From Paenibacillus kribbensis (GTDB lineage: Bacteria; Bacillota; Bacilli; Paenibacillales; Paenibacillaceae): a stretch of DNA of 64,000 nt. Shown here piece after piece: positions 62,006-64,000 of this stretch; the stretch's first letter is position 1, and the number at the start of each line of letters is the position of its first letter. A model generated the notes under the pieces. It saw nothing but the letters and a program-made list of their open reading frames with translations. It was not told the DNA's origin and ran no database searches. The stretch spans positions 4,365,501 to 4,429,500 of the forward strand of contig NZ_CP020028.1 in assembly GCF_002240415.1 (NCBI RefSeq). Reading direction: 5' to 3'. The translations under genes and the position numbers were made by a program.

Positions 62006-62039
62006 AACGACCTTGTGCATTATGCATGAGGTCGTTTTT
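62006..62039 (+). terminator. Terminator of the cyclophilin gene
   Basis: AACGACCT (62006-62013) and AGGTCGTT (62029-62036) pair with an inner GTGCAT/ATGCAT extension and TTTTT follows. Confidence 0.9.
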
Positions 62040-62131
62040 GCATCTCCCCTGATACTTTCTAAGCTGAAGTCTCTGAGATGTAGTAAGATTATATACACAA
62101 AAGGAAGCGTTTTCAATCATTATTTTAAAAC

Positions 62132-63565
62132 TTAAGGAACATCCACCTCATGCTCTGGCAGGTTGCGATGTGCCTTCCTGCCCTTGAGCAGCCATAGCTC
62201 CGGTGTATCCTGAACTCCCTCAAGTCTCAGATGAAACGGCCGCTTCGGCAAATGGCGTATGCGCAGCAGTAGACGATTTCCATCTGCCATTGCATCCACA
62301 AGCTCCAGCGGTGCATGAGAAGCGCTGCTCACCGTATCAATCAGCTGTCCAGTTGTACCCATTGCGCTCTCCCGGCTCCAGAGGCGCAGCTCATCTACTG
62401 ACGGTATGGCAATCCGCTTGCTGAAAGAAACCATCAGCTCATCTGCGGCCGTTCGCTTTGCCCTGAGCGGTCTGGGCGGCTCATCATACATATAGCCGCC
62501 CAGATGGTATTCATAGGCGGTCCAGGTGTCGTAGTCGCCCTCCAGGGCGACAGCCCCAAACCGCCGTATCCACTCGCGATCTCGAACCATGCTCGCGAGG
62601 GAACCGATATCCGCCTGCACCCCGAGGGGCAGGCCCGGATAAGCGGCGCGTATCGACTGCGCCATGCGGGCATAGCCGCGAATATAATGCGGCGGCAGGC
62701 GGCGGCGCATCCAGTCCGGCCAATGGGTCTGGAGCACATGCATATCCGGGGCGACGCACCGGATCATCGCTACCGCGTCCAGACCCTGCCATTCCCGCAG
62801 CTGACCGGGAACATCGCCGCGCCCATTTACAGCAAGCGACCATGTCGCCACGCAGATATCCGGCCGGACATCACGCACACCGCCTGCGCCGTTCACCAGC
62901 TCGCCAATCAGCCCGTTCACGGCGTCCACGCGCAGATCGACCCACTGTGCGTACAGCTCCGGGACCTTCCGGTAATAATTCCGTGCATGCTTGTCGCGGA
63001 AATCCGGAATGTCCTCACCGCTGCGCTTGCGGAAGGCGCGCTGTGCATGCGGTCCGATATCCCCGTATACTCCACTGCGCAGCCCGTTCCATTCGGGGAA
63101 ATAAGGCTCCGCCACCTCGAATCCGTCGAACGGAATGTCGGTGACGAGCCGGGCAGCGGCTTTCTTTTTCCACTCCACATACTCGTGTGCAAAATGCGAA
63201 AGCCGCTGAAACCCGTCGTCCGGTTCGCGCAGCAGCTCCATGCGCCACCCTTTCCACTCCGGCGGCAGCTGTGACACGCCAAAAGAGCCGTTGCCCAGCA
63301 CCATCGCCCACACCGCTATGCCTCTGCGCTGAAAAGCAGCGACAAGCGCTCCATCCACTTCATTTTCACGCACAACAAAATAATGGACGGTCTGGTAGCC
63401 CGCAAGGGCGATTTCATCTGCTATACTGTCCCGCGAACGGTTGGCGTAATAGGGAAACAGCGGATCGATTTGGATACTGGGACCACTCAGCGCCCACGGT
63501 TTCATTTTTCCGGTCAGTGCTACAGGATCTGTCGATTCAGATCTGCCATTTGCGTGATCGCTCAT
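62132..63565 (-). CDS. TIM-barrel glycoside-hydrolase-like protein
   Basis: The start is ATG 63565, behind ACGGAGGTGG. The 477-residue protein has the feel of a TIM-barrel hydrolase: VHYFVVRENEVDGALVAAFQ, FDGFEVAEPYFPEWNGLRSG, DVRPDICVATWSLAVNGRGD, and a C-terminal beta domain (LLLRIRHLPKRPFHLRLEGV). There is no signal peptide. It could be a cytoplasmic glycosidase or a putative carbohydrate-processing protein, but I do not recognise a family. It has no sugar transporter partner here. Confidence 0.6.
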   Translation of the reverse strand: MSDHANGRSESTDPVALTGKMKPWALSGPSIQIDPLFPYYANRSRDSIADEIALAGYQTVHYFVVRENEVDGALVAAFQRRGIAVWAMVLGNGSFGVSQLPPEWKGWRMELLREPDDGFQRLSHFAHEYVEWKKKAAARLVTDIPFDGFEVAEPYFPEWNGLRSGVYGDIGPHAQRAFRKRSGEDIPDFRDKHARNYYRKVPELYAQWVDLRVDAVNGLIGELVNGAGGVRDVRPDICVATWSLAVNGRGDVPGQLREWQGLDAVAMIRCVAPDMHVLQTHWPDWMRRRLPPHYIRGYARMAQSIRAAYPGLPLGVQADIGSLASMVRDREWIRRFGAVALEGDYDTWTAYEYHLGGYMYDEPPRPLRAKRTAADELMVSFSKRIAIPSVDELRLWSRESAMGTTGQLIDTVSSASHAPLELVDAMADGNRLLLRIRHLPKRPFHLRLEGVQDTPELWLLKGRKAHRNLPEHEVDVP

Positions 63566-63610
63566 TCGATCCACCTCCGTTACTCGCGTTTTCTCCGCCA
63601 CAGATTCTTT

Positions 63611-64000
63611 TTAATATGTCTTTTTATATGTCCCTGAGCGGGCATACAGCCTGCCCCCCGGCAGCACCTCGAACAACAGCATCATTAAAGAAAAGAACAA
63701 CAGTGCTATAACCTCTTCCGCCAAAATATACGCAGGATATGCCCCCAAAACATCCAATATCGACGGTGTGGACGGCTTTCCAGCAAGAAACATGTAATTT
63801 GCTCCGAGAGCAGTATCTACGATCCATACGATCAGCGCCAAGCCATTCAGAAAAAGCATGGCTCCTCCAACGCTTTTCCACGTCGGTTTAAGTCCTTCTA
63901 TCCAGGTCATATACAATGCCGCCAAAATAATACCACTATGGGCCACAAAAAAATGGATAAAACGGTAATGAGGAAAAGCATATGCCAAATTAGGCGTAAG
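63611..64000 (-). CDS. YwaF/TIGR02206-type membrane protein (partial, 5' end outside window)
   Basis: The frame is open on the minus strand from the window edge (codon boundary at 64000) and ends at 63611; its start lies beyond the edge. Visible are LTPNLAYAFPHYRFIHFFVA, HSGIILAALYMTWIEG, LFLNGLALIVWIVDTALGANY and IALLFFSLMMLLFEVLPG, giving about four membrane segments. This matches the YwaF family of integral membrane proteins with unknown function. Confidence 0.8.
   Translation of the reverse strand, partial: LTPNLAYAFPHYRFIHFFVAHSGIILAALYMTWIEGLKPTWKSVGGAMLFLNGLALIVWIVDTALGANYMFLAGKPSTPSILDVLGAYPAYILAEEVIALLFFSLMMLLFEVLPGGRLYARSGTYKKTY

Noticed and set aside
1..64000. Insertion sequences, CRISPR arrays, tRNA or rRNA genes
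   Set aside because: No transposase-like protein, regularly spaced repeat, cloverleaf or ribosomal RNA segment was recognised on either strand.

Overview
The window looks like chromosome of a Paenibacillus, most likely the P. polymyxa group. Pointers are low-GC Gram-positive Shine-Dalgarno sites, two Spo0E-like phosphatases, YafY/WYL and YesM/YesN-type regulators, T-box and preQ1 leaders, CBM36 carbohydrate-binding modules and an Alo-type peptide quorum-sensing pair. No tRNA, rRNA, CRISPR array or intact transposase was seen. The species call is inference, not a database result.

Layout. 1-1651: phage-style regulatory trio (ArpU-like, XRE, ImmA/IrrE-like). 1888-8298: LysM-bearing 5'-nucleotidase, exonuclease, WYL regulator, a VWA-related protein without its VWA domain, a small stalk-like peptide, and a coiled-coil membrane protein with an AIM24 partner. 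8391-11516: queuosine-precursor genes queC-queD-queE under a preQ1-I riboswitch, then queF behind a long imperfect inverted repeat. 11645-17961: sucrose-type PTS IIBC, GH3 and GH32 operon with an AraC regulator, a cre-like site and a palindromic operator. 18114-27543: secreted PAP2 phosphatase with an autotransporter-type repeat, RCC1-like stalk protein, Fsr-like MFS, EcsC, GNAT, an Lrp/metallo-hydrolase pair and an SDR. 27630-39078: monosaccharide ABC transporter (binding protein, ATPase, permease) and, beyond a few unrelated genes including a short hybrid-cluster protein, an anchored sugar-binding protein/YesM kinase/YesN regulator triad that could control it. 39285-43645: acyltransferase and several secreted proteins, then a Spo0E-like phosphatase. 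43784-45947: AloR receptor with the overlapping Alo pro-peptide gene, divergent from an AbrB-like regulator. 46041-47820: stalk-domain gene remnant, then a MarR regulator and a QueG-like iron-sulfur protein, each preceded by the same palindrome. 48875-51117: GH11 xylanase and CE4 deacetylase ending in nearly identical CBM36 modules. 51307-52554: ComQ-like isoprenoid-synthase-fold enzyme followed by a peptide with an NHLP leader and a C-terminal tryptophan. 52667-64000: 7TM histidine kinase, T-box-controlled chorismate mutase/DAHP synthase, DUF1593 lipoprotein, second Spo0E-like phosphatase, drug-efflux MFS, YqkE, a tiny membrane protein, a lipoprotein cyclophilin, a TIM-barrel-like protein and a partial YwaF-like membrane protein.

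The strongest candidate for an undescribed system is the enzyme-peptide pair at 51307-52554. It has ComQ/ComX logic (an isoprenoid-fold enzyme beside a Trp-ending peptide) but the precursor carries a nitrile-hydratase-like RiPP leader. The Alo locus at 43784-45335 is the clearest signalling system; its predicted mature peptide lies in the last residues, GHVGGS.
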